In this document: piece by piece, positions 1-9,900 of the stretch
How the letters are laid out: the number at the start of each line of letters is the position of its first letter
Position numbering within the stretch: the stretch's first letter is position 1
Assembly: GCA_919902505.1 (NCBI GenBank)
Contig: CAKKRE010000012.1
Location: 62,001-126,000 of the forward strand
Length of the DNA stretch: 64,000 nucleotides
Source: Nitrospiraceae bacterium
GTDB lineage: Bacteria; Nitrospirota; Nitrospiria; Nitrospirales; Nitrospiraceae
Reading direction: 5' to 3'
Notes under the pieces: generated by a model
The model's database searches: none
What the model saw: only the letters and a program-made list of their open reading frames with translations
What the model was told of the DNA's origin: nothing
Made by a program: the position numbers and the translations under genes

Positions 1-483
1 CTTCCCTCACGGACCGTCGTGCTGCGCAGCTTTACCAAGTTTTATGGGTTGCCGGGGCTTCGGGTGGGATACGCGGTGGCCAAGCCGGGCGTGATTGCTC
101 AAATTGCGACGCAGCAGCCGCCCTGGTCGGTGAATATGGTGGCGCAGCAAACTGCCCTCGCCGCCTTGCTGGATGTGCGACACGCCGGGCGAAGTCTTGG
201 TTTTATGGAACGGGAGCGAGCCCGCTTTCAGAAGGCACTGACCCGGTTGCCCGGTTGCACGGTCTTTCCCTCTGCCGCCAATTTTCTGCTGATAGAGTTG
301 CCGGTCGGGCAGAAAGCGGCGGCCCTGGTAGCCGCGCTTCGCCGGCAGGGACTCTTGATAAGGGATTGTTCGCAAGTGCCTGGGCTGAATGGCCGTTCGG
401 TGCGCGTCGCAGTGCGTCCCAGGGCCGACAATGATCGCCTCCTGCGAGCCCTGTCGGTTCTCCTTCGCAAGGGTGGCGCATGA
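1..483 (+). CDS. cobD: Threonine-phosphate decarboxylase (CobD/CobC-type), 3' part
   Basis: C-terminal 160 residues of a class I/II PLP aminotransferase-fold enzyme; the frame is open from base 1, so the 5' part lies outside the window. The motif RSFTKFYGLPGLRVGY holds the PLP-binding lysine and is typical of L-threonine-O-3-phosphate decarboxylase, which makes (R)-1-amino-2-propanol phosphate for the nucleotide loop of cobalamin. The stop overlaps the start of the next gene (ATGA at 480-483), and both neighbours downstream are cobamide genes, which favours CobD over histidinol-phosphate aminotransferase. Family knowledge gives the reaction; the sequence shows the lysine motif and the context. 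Confidence 0.85.
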   Translation, partial: LPSRTVVLRSFTKFYGLPGLRVGYAVAKPGVIAQIATQQPPWSVNMVAQQTALAALLDVRHAGRSLGFMERERARFQKALTRLPGCTVFPSAANFLLIELPVGQKAAALVAALRRQGLLIRDCSQVPGLNGRSVRVAVRPRADNDRLLRALSVLLRKGGA

Positions 484-1208
484 CGAGGTGTCCGGATGGT
501 TTCACCACTCGCTCTCGAATTGCCAAGGACACGCTCATCCTCGATCTGGGAACCCGCATGCGGGTGTTGTCGTCCGCTCCAAGAGGGGGAGGGCTTCGAA
601 CGACGCGCTACATAGTGAATCATCGGGTGCCCTCCAATCCTGTTCGGCAGGCGACTCATTCGAAGTGGGAACATCCTGCCCGTTACCTCAAGCGAATCGC
701 GGTGGATTTGGGAGTGGATCCTGATTGTGTCGGCCTGATGACAGCAGTTCCGATGAAACAGGTCGTGACCTGTCGTAAGGCGCAGGATGGAATCTGGGTC
801 GAGTGTTTTGCCACGGTCGGTGTCACCAACGCGGTGCGGGCAGGTGAGCCGCCACCGCGAGAAGAGAGTGAGAGCAAAGTCGACCGAGCCGGGACGATCA
901 ATCTGATGGTGGTCACCAATGCCTGCCTCGCCGTGCCGGCCCTGGTCTGTGCGGTGCAGGTGGTGACGGAGAGCAAAACCGGGGTGTTGCGTGACCATGC
1001 GGTGCCCAGTTGGACCGGTCGTCCCGGCGCGACCGGCACGGGAACGGACGCAGTGGTCGTCGCCTGTGCCCTGCGGGGGAATGGCCTGCGGTCGGACTAT
1101 GCCGGAACCCATACTGTGATCGGGTCCTTGATCGGACGAGTCGTCGCCGAGTGCCTGAAACAAGGTCTGGCTAGCGCGACGGAGTGGACTGCAACACATC
1201 GCGGCTGA
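480..1208 (+). CDS. cbiZ: Adenosylcobinamide amidohydrolase CbiZ
   Basis: A 242-residue protein of the CbiZ family (PF01955), which cleaves the aminopropanol side chain of adenosylcobinamide or pseudo-B12 to give adenosylcobyric acid for salvage. Family signatures visible are VLSSAPRGGGLRTTRYIVNH near the N-terminus, GVTNAVRAGEPP in the middle, and GTINLMVVTNACL followed by RPGATGTGTDAVVVA near the C-terminus. It is translationally coupled to cobD by a 4-nt overlap and is followed 16 nt later by cobQ, whose product uses cobyric-acid intermediates. Its position inside a synthesis block suggests remodelling of imported corrinoids; that role is inferred. Confidence 0.88.
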   Translation: MTRCPDGFTTRSRIAKDTLILDLGTRMRVLSSAPRGGGLRTTRYIVNHRVPSNPVRQATHSKWEHPARYLKRIAVDLGVDPDCVGLMTAVPMKQVVTCRKAQDGIWVECFATVGVTNAVRAGEPPPREESESKVDRAGTINLMVVTNACLAVPALVCAVQVVTESKTGVLRDHAVPSWTGRPGATGTGTDAVVVACALRGNGLRSDYAGTHTVIGSLIGRVVAECLKQGLASATEWTATHRG

Positions 1209-1224
1209 CCATTCATCATTTCCT

Positions 1225-2796
1225 ATGTCCCAATCACCTCGTGCCAAAGCCATCGCGATCCTGGGGACCGGCTCGGACGTCGGGAAAAGCATGATCACGT
1301 CGGGGCTCTGCCGGCTGTTGCATCGCGCCGGGTTCCGCGTCGCGCCTTTCAAGGCGCAGAATATGTCATTGAACTCCTTTGTCACGCCGGAGGGTGGAGA
1401 GATCGGGCGTGCTCAGGCCCTGCAAGCCGAAGCCTGTGGAATTCCCCCCCATGTAGATATGAATCCCATTCTGCTCAAGCCGGAATCCGATTCCAGGTCG
1501 CAGATCATCGTGCAGGGAAAAGTGTTTGCCACGCGCGAGGCCCGGGCCTATTTCGCGCGCAGCCGGGACTCTGAATTGTTTCAGGCGGTGGAACGCAGTT
1601 ACCACCGCCTCGCCTCGCAGTATGAGGTCATGGTCATCGAAGGCGCCGGCAGCGCTGCGGAGGTCAATCTGCGAGATCGCGACCTGGTGAACTGGCCGGT
1701 CGTCGAGATGGCCGATGCCAAGGTGGTGTTGGTGGGGGATATCGATCGCGGCGGCGTGTTCGCGCAGATTATCGGCACGCTCGATCTCATCGCGCCGGAG
1801 GAGCGCGACCGGGTGTGCGGGATCGTCATCAACAAGTTCCGGGGAGACGCGGCGCTCTTTGCCGACGGCGTCCGTTTTTTGACGGAGCGGACAGGGATTC
1901 CTGTGCTGGGCGTCTTGCCGTTTTTGCGCGACCTGGCACTCGATCAGGAGGATAGTCTGGACGTCGATATCCGACGACAGGTCGCGTTTCAGCGTGACCG
2001 TATCAACCTGGCGGTGGTCCTCCTGCCCCACATGAGCAACTTCACCGATTTTAATGCGCTGGCCGGTGAACCGGATGTGGCGTTGCGATATGCGGCGACC
2101 CCGGAAGAAGCGGACGGGGCTGATGCCATTCTGATTCCCGGTTCCAAAACTACATTGGCGGACCTCGCCTATCTGCGCGGCAAGGGGTTCGAATCGCTTC
2201 TGCAGGCTCATGTCCATCGCGGGGGAGAAGTGGTCGGCATTTGTGGCGGGTATCAAATGTTGGGGCGCCGGATCGCCGATCCGGATGCGGTCGAATCAGG
2301 CGGGAGCGGCGAGGGGCTCGGCCTGTTGCAGGTGACGACGGTGTTGATGCGGGAGAAGATCACCGAGCAGGTCGAAGCACGTGCCTTGCATCTCGATGGG
2401 CCGGCGGCGTCCCCGGTGCGGGGGTACTTGATTCACATGGGACGGACGGATCGTCATGGACATCGAGCCTGCTTCGAACTGCAGGGCCAAGAACCGTCGC
2501 CTGCAGGACCACGCGACGTCACCGAGCGGAATGATGCGTGGCTCGACGGCGCGATGAGCGATGACGGTCTGGTCTGGGGGACCTACATCCATGGCCTGTT
2601 CGACGAGCCACTCTGTCGACGCGCATGGTTGAACCGGTTGCGTATCAGAAAGGGGCTTCCAGCCGCCGACATGGCCTTATCGCAACAGGTGAACCGACAG
2701 CGATCCGATGCGATGGATCGATGGGCCGACCACGTCGAACAACATCTTGATCTCACCCCGATCCGGACCCTGCTCCGGCAGGGTCGGATGGACTAG
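1225..2796 (+). CDS. cobQ: Cobyric acid synthase (glutamine-hydrolysing)
   Basis: A 523-residue CobQ/CbiP, the usual length. It amidates four side chains of adenosylcobyrinic acid a,c-diamide using glutamine and ATP. The N-terminal dethiobiotin-synthetase-like ATPase half starts with the P-loop-like GTGSDVGKSMI (about residues 14-24) and the signature PFKAQNMSLNSFVT. The C-terminal type 1 glutaminase-like half has the nucleophile Cys340 in GICGGYQMLG and His456 in GTYIHGLFD. The start at 1225 lies 16 nt after the cbiZ stop. It ends the cobalamin block; what follows is unrelated. Confidence 0.95.
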   Translation: MSQSPRAKAIAILGTGSDVGKSMITSGLCRLLHRAGFRVAPFKAQNMSLNSFVTPEGGEIGRAQALQAEACGIPPHVDMNPILLKPESDSRSQIIVQGKVFATREARAYFARSRDSELFQAVERSYHRLASQYEVMVIEGAGSAAEVNLRDRDLVNWPVVEMADAKVVLVGDIDRGGVFAQIIGTLDLIAPEERDRVCGIVINKFRGDAALFADGVRFLTERTGIPVLGVLPFLRDLALDQEDSLDVDIRRQVAFQRDRINLAVVLLPHMSNFTDFNALAGEPDVALRYAATPEEADGADAILIPGSKTTLADLAYLRGKGFESLLQAHVHRGGEVVGICGGYQMLGRRIADPDAVESGGSGEGLGLLQVTTVLMREKITEQVEARALHLDGPAASPVRGYLIHMGRTDRHGHRACFELQGQEPSPAGPRDVTERNDAWLDGAMSDDGLVWGTYIHGLFDEPLCRRAWLNRLRIRKGLPAADMALSQQVNRQRSDAMDRWADHVEQHLDLTPIRTLLRQGRMD

Positions 2797-3191
2797 CCTC
2801 GTACAGCATGGCATCCGATGAGTTCCTGAAGCGACTTTGACACTTCCCTTGAAAAACGACCAAACTTTGGCGCTCACGACTTGCATCGTGAACAATTCCG
2901 CACCCATGTCAGCCTAGCTGACTATAGTGGGTATAGTAGACCATCCACACATAATCATCCGCAAAATCGCCGACTTCATCGAATCGAATTCTTTCCGCTC
3001 CGCAATCCTAACTAATTGTTTTGTTTGGCACCGATCGTGCACAACGTCTGCCGGGGTTGCAGAATCTTAGCGTGGCTCCATGCGCCGATGAAATTGTCAA
3101 CGAAGAATTTTGCGCTATCTTTGACAGAGGATTGGCTGACTTAGGGGAGTTGGGTTGACCGGGCGCTACGAGGCAGGCAGGAGGAGACGGC
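2797..3191. other. Intergenic region between cobQ and the haem-sensor gene
   Basis: A 395-bp gap without a convincing gene. It holds a short inverted repeat at 2908-2922 (GTCAGC, 3-nt loop, GCTGAC), directly followed by a repeated TATAGT element, and a candidate promoter near its 3' end that is listed separately. The gap is more AT-rich than the flanking genes, as expected for a regulatory spacer. No terminator with a T-run was found after cobQ. Confidence 0.5.
3094..3121 (+). promoter_or_regulatory. Candidate sigma-70 promoter for the DUF3365 gene
   Basis: TTGTCA at 3094-3099 and TATCTT at 3116-3121 are 16 nt apart, close to the sigma-70 consensus. The predicted start would lie about 60 nt upstream of the ATG at 3192, which has a GAGGAG-type ribosome site at 3180-3187. 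This is motif matching only. Confidence 0.35.
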
Positions 3192-3926
3192 ATGGCGAAA
3201 CATATCATCAAGAGAATCGTGATGGCTGCACTGACCGTGACCTGCATGGGTGCGGCTGTTCCCGCATCGGCCAATACCGAGGTGGAAACGGCCGAATTGC
3301 TCATCAAGTTGTTGCAGGTCGGCCGTGGCGTGATTTCCGAACACCAGGCCACGATCAATGACGCCGGCAAGGGCGACAAAGGGTTTAGCGGAGACTTTGT
3401 GTCCAATCAGGTGATCGAACGATTTCGCAAAGCCACCAAGATCGATTTGAGCCGGCCCGCCACGGTTCCGCAAGCGCCGCTGTTTCTCGCCATGGTGGAA
3501 TCCGAAAAAGAAGTCATCGACGAGGCGCAGCCCGTCATCAATAAGCAGGGCGTCGGCTTCAAAGGGATTATCCCGGCCGTCTTCGCCCGCAAGTCCGGCG
3601 AGCGGTTCTATCGGAAAACCGGAATTCGTCTGAAGTTGACGGGCACCGACTATCGGTTTCCCGGCAATCGGCCGGACGAGTTTGAGTCGGAAGTGTTGAG
3701 GATTTTTGCCGACACGCGCCATCCGAAAGGCCAGCCGTACAGCAAGGCCACGATGTTGGACGGCAAGCCGGTCCTGCGCATGATGGATCCGGAGTACGCG
3801 GCGACCACGTGTCTGAGCTGCCATGGCGGTCCGAAAGGGGAGCGCGACATCACCGGCGCGAAGAAAGAAGGGTGGCATGAGGGCGATCTGGCCGGGGCGA
3901 TCAGTATCGTGATTCCCATGCGATAG
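3192..3926 (+). CDS. Exported DUF3365-family c-type haem protein
   Basis: A 244-residue protein with a Sec signal peptide (basic start, hydrophobic stretch at residues 8-22, cleavage likely after ASA about residue 27). The body matches the DUF3365/Tll0287-like sensor fold: a helical N-terminal part, then the stretch AQPVINKQGVGFKGIIPAVF, and a single haem-c motif CLSCH (Cys207, Cys210, His211) followed by GGPKGERD. Such domains are PAS-like periplasmic haem sensors, often the input part of receptors. Here the domain stands alone just upstream of a chemosensory cluster, so it may deliver a redox or gas signal to that receptor; that link is inferred from position. Confidence 0.8.
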   Translation: MAKHIIKRIVMAALTVTCMGAAVPASANTEVETAELLIKLLQVGRGVISEHQATINDAGKGDKGFSGDFVSNQVIERFRKATKIDLSRPATVPQAPLFLAMVESEKEVIDEAQPVINKQGVGFKGIIPAVFARKSGERFYRKTGIRLKLTGTDYRFPGNRPDEFESEVLRIFADTRHPKGQPYSKATMLDGKPVLRMMDPEYAATTCLSCHGGPKGERDITGAKKEGWHEGDLAGAISIVIPMR

Positions 3927-3990
3927 CCGCAGCCGGATCAAACGTCTTGATCGCGCACACATTTAGCAGGTTTGAAGGGGGGATGCACTC

Positions 3991-4353
3991 ATGAGCAAGA
4001 TCGTTGTCGTCGATGATTCGTACGCCGAACTGCAGTTGATCGAAGGCTATTTGAAGTCTGCCAATCACACAGTTGTGTCGTACCCGAACACCGACAAACT
4101 CGAGGATAAACTGGCATTGGATAAGCCGGACCTGATCGTACTGGATGTGGTGATGCCCGGGCGTAACGGGTTCCAGGCCTGCCGCGACCTGAAAAGCGAT
4201 GATCGTTTCAAGGGCATCCCGATCGTCCTCTGCACGTCCAAGGGGCAGGAAAGCGACAAATTCTGGGGCCAGCAGCAGGGTGCCAACGGGTATGTGGTGA
4301 AGCCGTTTAAAGCCGAAGATCTGGTCGCCGCAGTCAAGCGGGCGTTGAACTAA
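3991..4353 (+). CDS. CheY/PilH-like single-domain response regulator
   Basis: A 120-residue receiver domain with nothing attached. The acidic pair DD (residues 8-9), the phospho-acceptor Asp52 in IVLDVVMPG, the Thr/Ser switch in LCTSKG (about residue 82) and Lys104 in VVKPF are all in place, so it should be phosphorylatable. The start has a good GAAGGGGGG-type ribosome site. It lies 3 nt before cheW and opens the chemosensory cluster. The single-domain form and the order REC-CheW-MCP-CheA resemble PilG/PilH of Pil-Chp systems, so it may act on a motility machine or as a phosphate sink. Confidence 0.9.
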   Translation: MSKIVVVDDSYAELQLIEGYLKSANHTVVSYPNTDKLEDKLALDKPDLIVLDVVMPGRNGFQACRDLKSDDRFKGIPIVLCTSKGQESDKFWGQQQGANGYVVKPFKAEDLVAAVKRALN

Positions 4354-4356
4354 TCC

Positions 4357-4902
4357 ATGAGCGACGTGCCAACGATCCAGCCTCACTCCTCAGACTCATC
4401 TCCGGCTCACGGACCCTCTAGCCCATCGAGGTCTCCTGCCGCGTCGATCGAAGGCACGCTGCGTATGTGTGTCCTCACGTTGGGGGGCGAGTTATTTGCT
4501 ATCGATCTCCGCCACGTCAGTGAAGTGTTTGAGGTGGAATCGGTGACCGTCGTGCCCAGCATGCCCAGCCTGTTGACCGGAGTGACCAATCTTCGGGGAA
4601 CGGTCGTTACCCTGGTCGATCTGCGAGGAAGCCTGGGGCTGTCCGTGACCGGGACCGCGCTGCCTTTCGCGGTCGTGATTCGCCATGGCAGCCGACAGGT
4701 GGGAGTGCTCGTCGATCACGTTCCTGAAATTCACACCGTCAGTCGTGAGCACCTGCTGCCGGCCATGCAAGCGGGACCGGCGGGGGCGCGTCCTTGTGTC
4801 TCGGCAGTGCTTCGCCTGGACGAACGTCTGGGGGGAGTGCTGGAGGTGCCGCAGGTCTTTGCACAGGTTGACGGAGGGAGTGCGATATTGTCGATCGCGT
4901 AA
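4357..4902 (+). CDS. CheW-type chemotaxis coupling protein
   Basis: A 181-residue CheW-fold protein. After a Ser/Pro-rich N-terminal extension of about 35 residues come the hallmarks of the coupling domain: CVLTLGGELFAIDLRHVSEV, the conserved LTGVTNLRGTVVTLVDLR hinge and GVLVDHVPEI. It links the receptor to the CheA kinase. It starts 3 nt after the receiver gene and precedes the receptor gene, which fits a PilI-like role. The disordered N-terminal extension is unusual but common in larger CheW variants. Confidence 0.9.
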   Translation: MSDVPTIQPHSSDSSPAHGPSSPSRSPAASIEGTLRMCVLTLGGELFAIDLRHVSEVFEVESVTVVPSMPSLLTGVTNLRGTVVTLVDLRGSLGLSVTGTALPFAVVIRHGSRQVGVLVDHVPEIHTVSREHLLPAMQAGPAGARPCVSAVLRLDERLGGVLEVPQVFAQVDGGSAILSIA

Positions 4903-4997
4903 ACAGCAGGAGCGGTGAATCAGCGCGGTCCTGCGCATCGGAGATTGTGCGACCGACCACCGGACGTTGAGGAAAGCAGAACAAGGAGGAGCGCACC

Positions 4998-6872
4998 ATG
5001 ATCGGGCAAGGCGTCAAGAATCGATTCCAGGACATGAAAACAAAGACGAAGCTGCTGGTCAGCTTCGGTCTCGTGAGTGTCATCATCATGATCATGGCCA
5101 GCGTCGGTGTGTTTACCCTGCGCCAACTCAGCAGTCAGTCGCAAACGGTGTATGCGGACTATACGGTGCCGCTGGCTGAGTTCGCCCAGATGGGAACCGC
5201 GTTGACCAAACACCACCAGATTCTGCTGGATGTCGCGTCCGCTACCAAACAAGGCGACTTCGCCCAGGAAGTGACCAAGTTGCCGCCCCTGAAGGCCCAG
5301 ATCGACAAGGTGGTGAACAACTATAAGAGCACGACGCTGCGCGTATCGCGATCGGGCCGGGACGAGGCGAAGGATCTGACCCTCTTTGAACCGGCATTGA
5401 AAAAATACTTTCAGGATGCCGACGGCGCCCTGAGCGCCATGGCGGATAGTTTCGATCGTAATGTCCTGTCATCGACGCAAGCGGAGCAAATGCGGGCCCT
5501 CGGTATCCTGGCCGTAACGGTCAATTTGACGCCCTCATTCGAAAATGCCGTCAAACGCCACAATGAGCAGGTCACGGCCATCGAGGCCGTCGCCAAGGAC
5601 CTCAACGATGATGCGCAAGGCCTGGCCAACAACGGTACCCTGATTCTGGTGGCCGGCGGTTTGGTCGCCGTGGCACTCGGATTGTTCGTCGGATATCTGT
5701 TAGCGACGTTCCTCTCCCGGAGCATCAGCCACATCGCCAATGTCGCGACGCAGGCCGCCGGCGGCAATCTACAGGCCCGCGCGAAAATTCAGTCGCACGA
5801 TGAGTTGGGCCAGATGGCCACCGCGTTCAACTCCATGCTCGATCGTATTACCGCCCTGGTCTCGACGGAGGAAGAGCGCGACCTGATGCAGAAACGGCTC
5901 ATGCAATTCCTCGTGCTGGTCTCCGAAGTCGGTAAAGGAGACTTGACCCGGCGAGGCGAAGTGACGGCCGACATGTTCGGCAACCTTGCGGACGGGTTCA
6001 ACCTCATGATCGCGCGGTTCGGACAATTGTTGAAGCAGGTGCGCGAGGCGGCCGATCGGGTGAACAAGTCAGCCGGTACCCTGCGGGATTCAGCCGGTCA
6101 CATGTCCGGAACAGCCCGGGCGCAGGCGGAAGAATCCGTGCGTACGCTGGGCGCGGTCGAACAGTTGGCTGCCGGTATGCGTCAAGTGGCCACCACGGCC
6201 GGCGCATCCTCCGACTCCGCCAAGCAGGTGCTGTCCGCCACGGAGCGCGGCAACGTCGCGGTGCAGGAAACCGTGCGCGACATGCAGAGCATCCGGTCGG
6301 CAGTGCAACGTATGTCCAAGCAGGTGAAGGGCCTCGGTGACCGTTCACTCGAAATTTCACAAATCGTGTCGACGATCCGCGATATCGCCAATCAAACGAA
6401 CCTGCTCGCGCTCAACGCCGCCATCGAGGCGGCCGGCGCGGGTGAGGCCGGTGCACGATTCGCCGTCGTCGCCGACCAGGTCCGAAAGCTGGCGGAAAGC
6501 TCCACACAAGCCACACGTGAAATCGCCGACCTCGTGAAAGTGATTCAAACGGAAACGCAGGATGCCGTGGTGGCCATGGAGCACGAAACGCAGGCGGTGG
6601 AAGCCGGATCCGCTTCGGCCCTCCGGACCGGCGACGTGTTCGCTGAAATTTCAGACATTGCAAAACGGTCTTCCGAGTTGGCCCAGAACATCGCGAGCGC
6701 GGCGTCCGAGCAGACCGCCTCGACGGAAAAGGTCGGTCGAGCCATTAAGGAGTTCACCGGCGGCGCCGTGGCGACGCAGAAGCAGACGGACTCGACGCGA
6801 CTTACGATCGAAGACATGGCAAAACTGGCCGAAGGCCTCAACTCTTCGGTCGCTCAGTTCAAGCTCGCGTAA
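4998..6872 (+). CDS. Methyl-accepting chemotaxis protein with two HAMP domains (PilJ-like)
   Basis: A 624-residue receptor. The first membrane helix spans about residues 15-38, followed by a four-helix-bundle-like periplasmic part (about 40-210) and a second membrane helix (about 213-238). A HAMP domain starts with [13 protein letters not shown] and a second HAMP-like unit contains [13 protein letters not shown]. The signalling hairpin carries the tip sequence [19 protein letters not shown] and continues as [28 protein letters not shown]. The tip is canonical in form, so CheA/CheW binding is expected. No CheR/CheB genes lie nearby, so methylation is doubtful. A GGAGG-type ribosome site precedes the ATG at 4998. 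Confidence 0.92.
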   Translation: MIGQGVKNRFQDMKTKTKLLVSFGLVSVIIMIMASVGVFTLRQLSSQSQTVYADYTVPLAEFAQMGTALTKHHQILLDVASATKQGDFAQEVTKLPPLKAQIDKVVNNYKSTTLRVSRSGRDEAKDLTLFEPALKKYFQDADGALSAMADSFDRNVLSSTQAEQMRALGILAVTVNLTPSFENAVKRHNEQVTAIEAVAKDLNDDAQGLANNGTLILVAGGLVAVALGLFVGYLLATFLSRSISHIANVATQAAGGNLQARAKIQSHDELGQMATAFNSMLDRITALVSTEEERDLMQKRLMQFLVLVSEVGKGDLTRRGEVTADMFGNLADGFNLMIARFGQLLKQVREAADRVNKSAGTLRDSAGHMSGTARAQAEESVRTLGAVEQLAAGMRQVATTAGASSDSAKQVLSATERGNVAVQETVRDMQSIRSAVQRMSKQVKGLGDRSLEISQIVSTIRDIANQTNLLALNAAIEAAGAGEAGARFAVVADQVRKLAESSTQATREIADLVKVIQTETQDAVVAMEHETQAVEAGSASALRTGDVFAEISDIAKRSSELAQNIASAASEQTASTEKVGRAIKEFTGGAVATQKQTDSTRLTIEDMAKLAEGLNSSVAQFKLA

Positions 6873-6924
6873 GAGAACTCTTGAAGAGCGGTGATCTGCC
6901 TCCGCTCGGATGCTGAGTGGGTGA

Positions 6925-9900
6925 ATGAGCGCTGATTTCGATCGCGACCAGTTGCTGGACATTTTCGTGGCCGAGGCCGGCGACGATATGGGGCGCTTCT
7001 GGAAAGCGTTGCATCCCGATGGGAAGGCGCATCCGGAGCCGAGCGACGTCGCCGAGTTTCACACGGTCGGCCACAAGCTCAAAGGCGCGGCGCTCCTCTA
7101 TGGGTTCCCGGCGCTCGGGCAACTCGGGGCCTTACTCGAAGATACACTCGAACGTGTGCAGGAGATTCCGGCGGCGCGCTGGCCCGAAGCCATGCACCTG
7201 ATGCGCGAGATTGCCGCGTCCTTTCGAGAGCAGGTCGAGCAGATCGGGCGTGGGGGAGGGGAAGATGCCTCCGTGGTTGAGGGATTTGTCCGACGCCATT
7301 CCGACTTGATGCCGGCCGTTTCGAGCGACTCGTCGGCCGCGTCTGTGCAGCGTTCCGATCAGCCGACGGATGAGTACCTTATTCCTGTCCTGGACGAAGA
7401 GTTGCTGTCCTACTTCTCGCCGGAGGCAGAAGAATACCTCGACACGATTCAGACCCTGCTCAGACGGTTGGAATCCGACCTGGCAAATGCCGACACGATT
7501 CATCAATTGTATCGGGTGGCACACACGCTGAAAGGGTCGGCCTATACCGTTGGATTTGAGGTCGTGGGAGATGTCGCTCATCCGATTGAATCCTGCATGG
7601 TGGCCGTTCGTGAGTGCGCTGTGACGATCGCGCCGCATTGGATCGCCGTTCTGCGGCAGGCGGTGGACGTGATCCGTTCCCTGATGGCGCGGGACGCTCA
7701 ATCATTGGCCCGCTTGCGTCAGGAGGTGCCTCGTATCAGGACGATGCTCAGAGAATTGGAGCAGGGCGTGAGTCAGGGTGAGTCTGGAGCGGCTGCCACT
7801 GCGATGAGCCGGCCTGAAGAGACGTCGATCCAGGAATCCGTGCCTGCGGCCTCATCCGGTCCCGAATCCGTCGGGCACTCCATGAGCGAGGCGGACTCCG
7901 GCGAGCTCTCCGAGGCCTATTTGATCCCGGCCCTCGATTCTGAGGTGATGTCCTATTTCGCGCCGGAGGCGCAGGAGTATTTGGAAAGCCTTGAAGCCGA
8001 CTTGCTGCGTGTCGATAAGGACGCGGGCAATCCCGACACGATCCACCAACTGTTCCGCACGGCCCATACGCTGAAAGGCTCGGCTTATACCGTGGGCTTT
8101 CAGGCGATCGGTGATCTGACTCATCACATCGAAGATTTCATGGGCGCCGTTCGGGAAGGGCAACTGGAACTGCTTCCGGGTCATACGGATGTGTTGCTGC
8201 GCGCAATCGATGTCATTCGCGCCTTGATGCGACGGGACTTATCCATGGTGGGCCGGACGAGACAACGGTTTGCGAATTCCTTGCAGGAGTTGAAGCGACT
8301 GGGACAGGCTCAGCTGGCACCGGACCAAGATCACCACATCGTCTCATCGATTGCCGAGGGCGCCTCGGTGGAAGAAATTCGCGAAGCCGACGGACAGGAT
8401 TCGGCCACAGGCGTCGATGGAAAGACCGGCGAAGAGCGGGAGGTGATCCGGGTCAGCCGTGATCGTTTAGAACGCCTCCTCAATCTGGTCGGCGAATTGG
8501 TGATCGATCGCGGCCGGCTGGAGCAGCGGCTCCGCACGTTGGATCAATTGGCCACACAGGTCTTGGCCAACAAGAACCGGCTGACCGATGCCGTAGGTAC
8601 GTTCGAAGACAAGCATACCTTTTCCTTTCAGCCCTCTCCCGTGTCCTCGGGCGAAGCCGCGCCGCAGGCGTATCCTGGCGTCAGTGATTTCGGCAGCCTG
8701 GAATTCGATAAGTACGACGACTTCAACATCCTGGCTCGGCGAATCAGCGAGGTCACAGCGGACATCACCGAATCGATGTCACAGCTCAGCGGATCGATCC
8801 ATCGCGCCCAGGACGACATGGGGTCGCTGCAACAGTTAACCTTGGGGATGCGCGATGAAATTGCACGCGCCCGCATGGTGCCGATCGGGACGCCGTTCAC
8901 GCGATTTCGTCGCGCGGCGCGTGAGATGGCCCGTGCCACCGGAAAAGAAGTCAATTTGGTCACGTCCGGCGAACATACCGAAATCGACACCGGTGTCGTG
9001 GAGCGGCTTGTCGATCCGCTTGTCCATCTGGTCAGAAATGCGGTGTATCACGGGATCGAGCCTGCGGGCATCCGTCTCAGCCAAGGGAAGCCGGCGGCGG
9101 GTACGATCTATCTCCACGCCGCGCATCGAGGGAACTCGGTGCTCATCGAAGTCGAGGACGATGGAGCAGGGCTCGACATCGCCAAGATCAAGGCCAAGGC
9201 GGTCAAGCTGGGTCTCGTACGCGCGGATGTTGCGGACTCACTGCCGGAGAGCGAAATCATCAAGTTCATCTTCCTGCCGGGATTTTCCACTGCCGATGCG
9301 GTCGGGGATCAAGCCGGACGCGGCGTCGGTATGGATGTGGTCAAGCGGGTCATCGAAACGATGAACGGCCATATCGAAGTGGAATCCGTCTACGGGCAGG
9401 GCACCAAGTTCACAATGCATTTGCCGCTCACCCTCTTGATCGCAACGGCGCTGCTCGTTCGGGTCGGAAAGGAGCGCTATGCGATTCCGCTTCCGAGCGT
9501 GCGTGAGGTCACGATGTCGACGGCGTCGACGATCCAGCAGATGGGGGATCGATCGGTGCTGCGGATCGGCGACGAAGCCATTGAGGTCTATCCGCTCGGC
9601 AGCCTCATTCGCCGGGATGCCGGCACCATCGACGGGGCGACTCCCGTGGTCGTCGTTCGAACCTCGACCGGCGCGCTCGGCTGCGCGGTCGATGAATTGC
9701 TGGGCCGGCAGGAAATCGTCATTAAATCACTGGGCGGGCTGAAGCCGTATGAACGGTCCGTGTTCGGTGGCGCGACCATCGACCCCGAGGGGCGTGTGGT
9801 GCTGGTTCTGGACGTCAGCCGGTTGACGACTCGCGAATATCGTGAGGCCATGTCGGTCATTCAAAACCCCGCCACCTCGCCGATGCTTGAGGGACCGGCC

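Noticed and set aside
1-480. Cobalamin riboswitch for the cobalamin block
   Set aside because: The visible region is coding throughout; any riboswitch would lie upstream of the window.
228-1385. Long open frame on the minus strand across cobD, cbiZ and the start of cobQ
   Set aside because: It is antisense to three clear genes, has no family features, and results from GC-rich codon bias.
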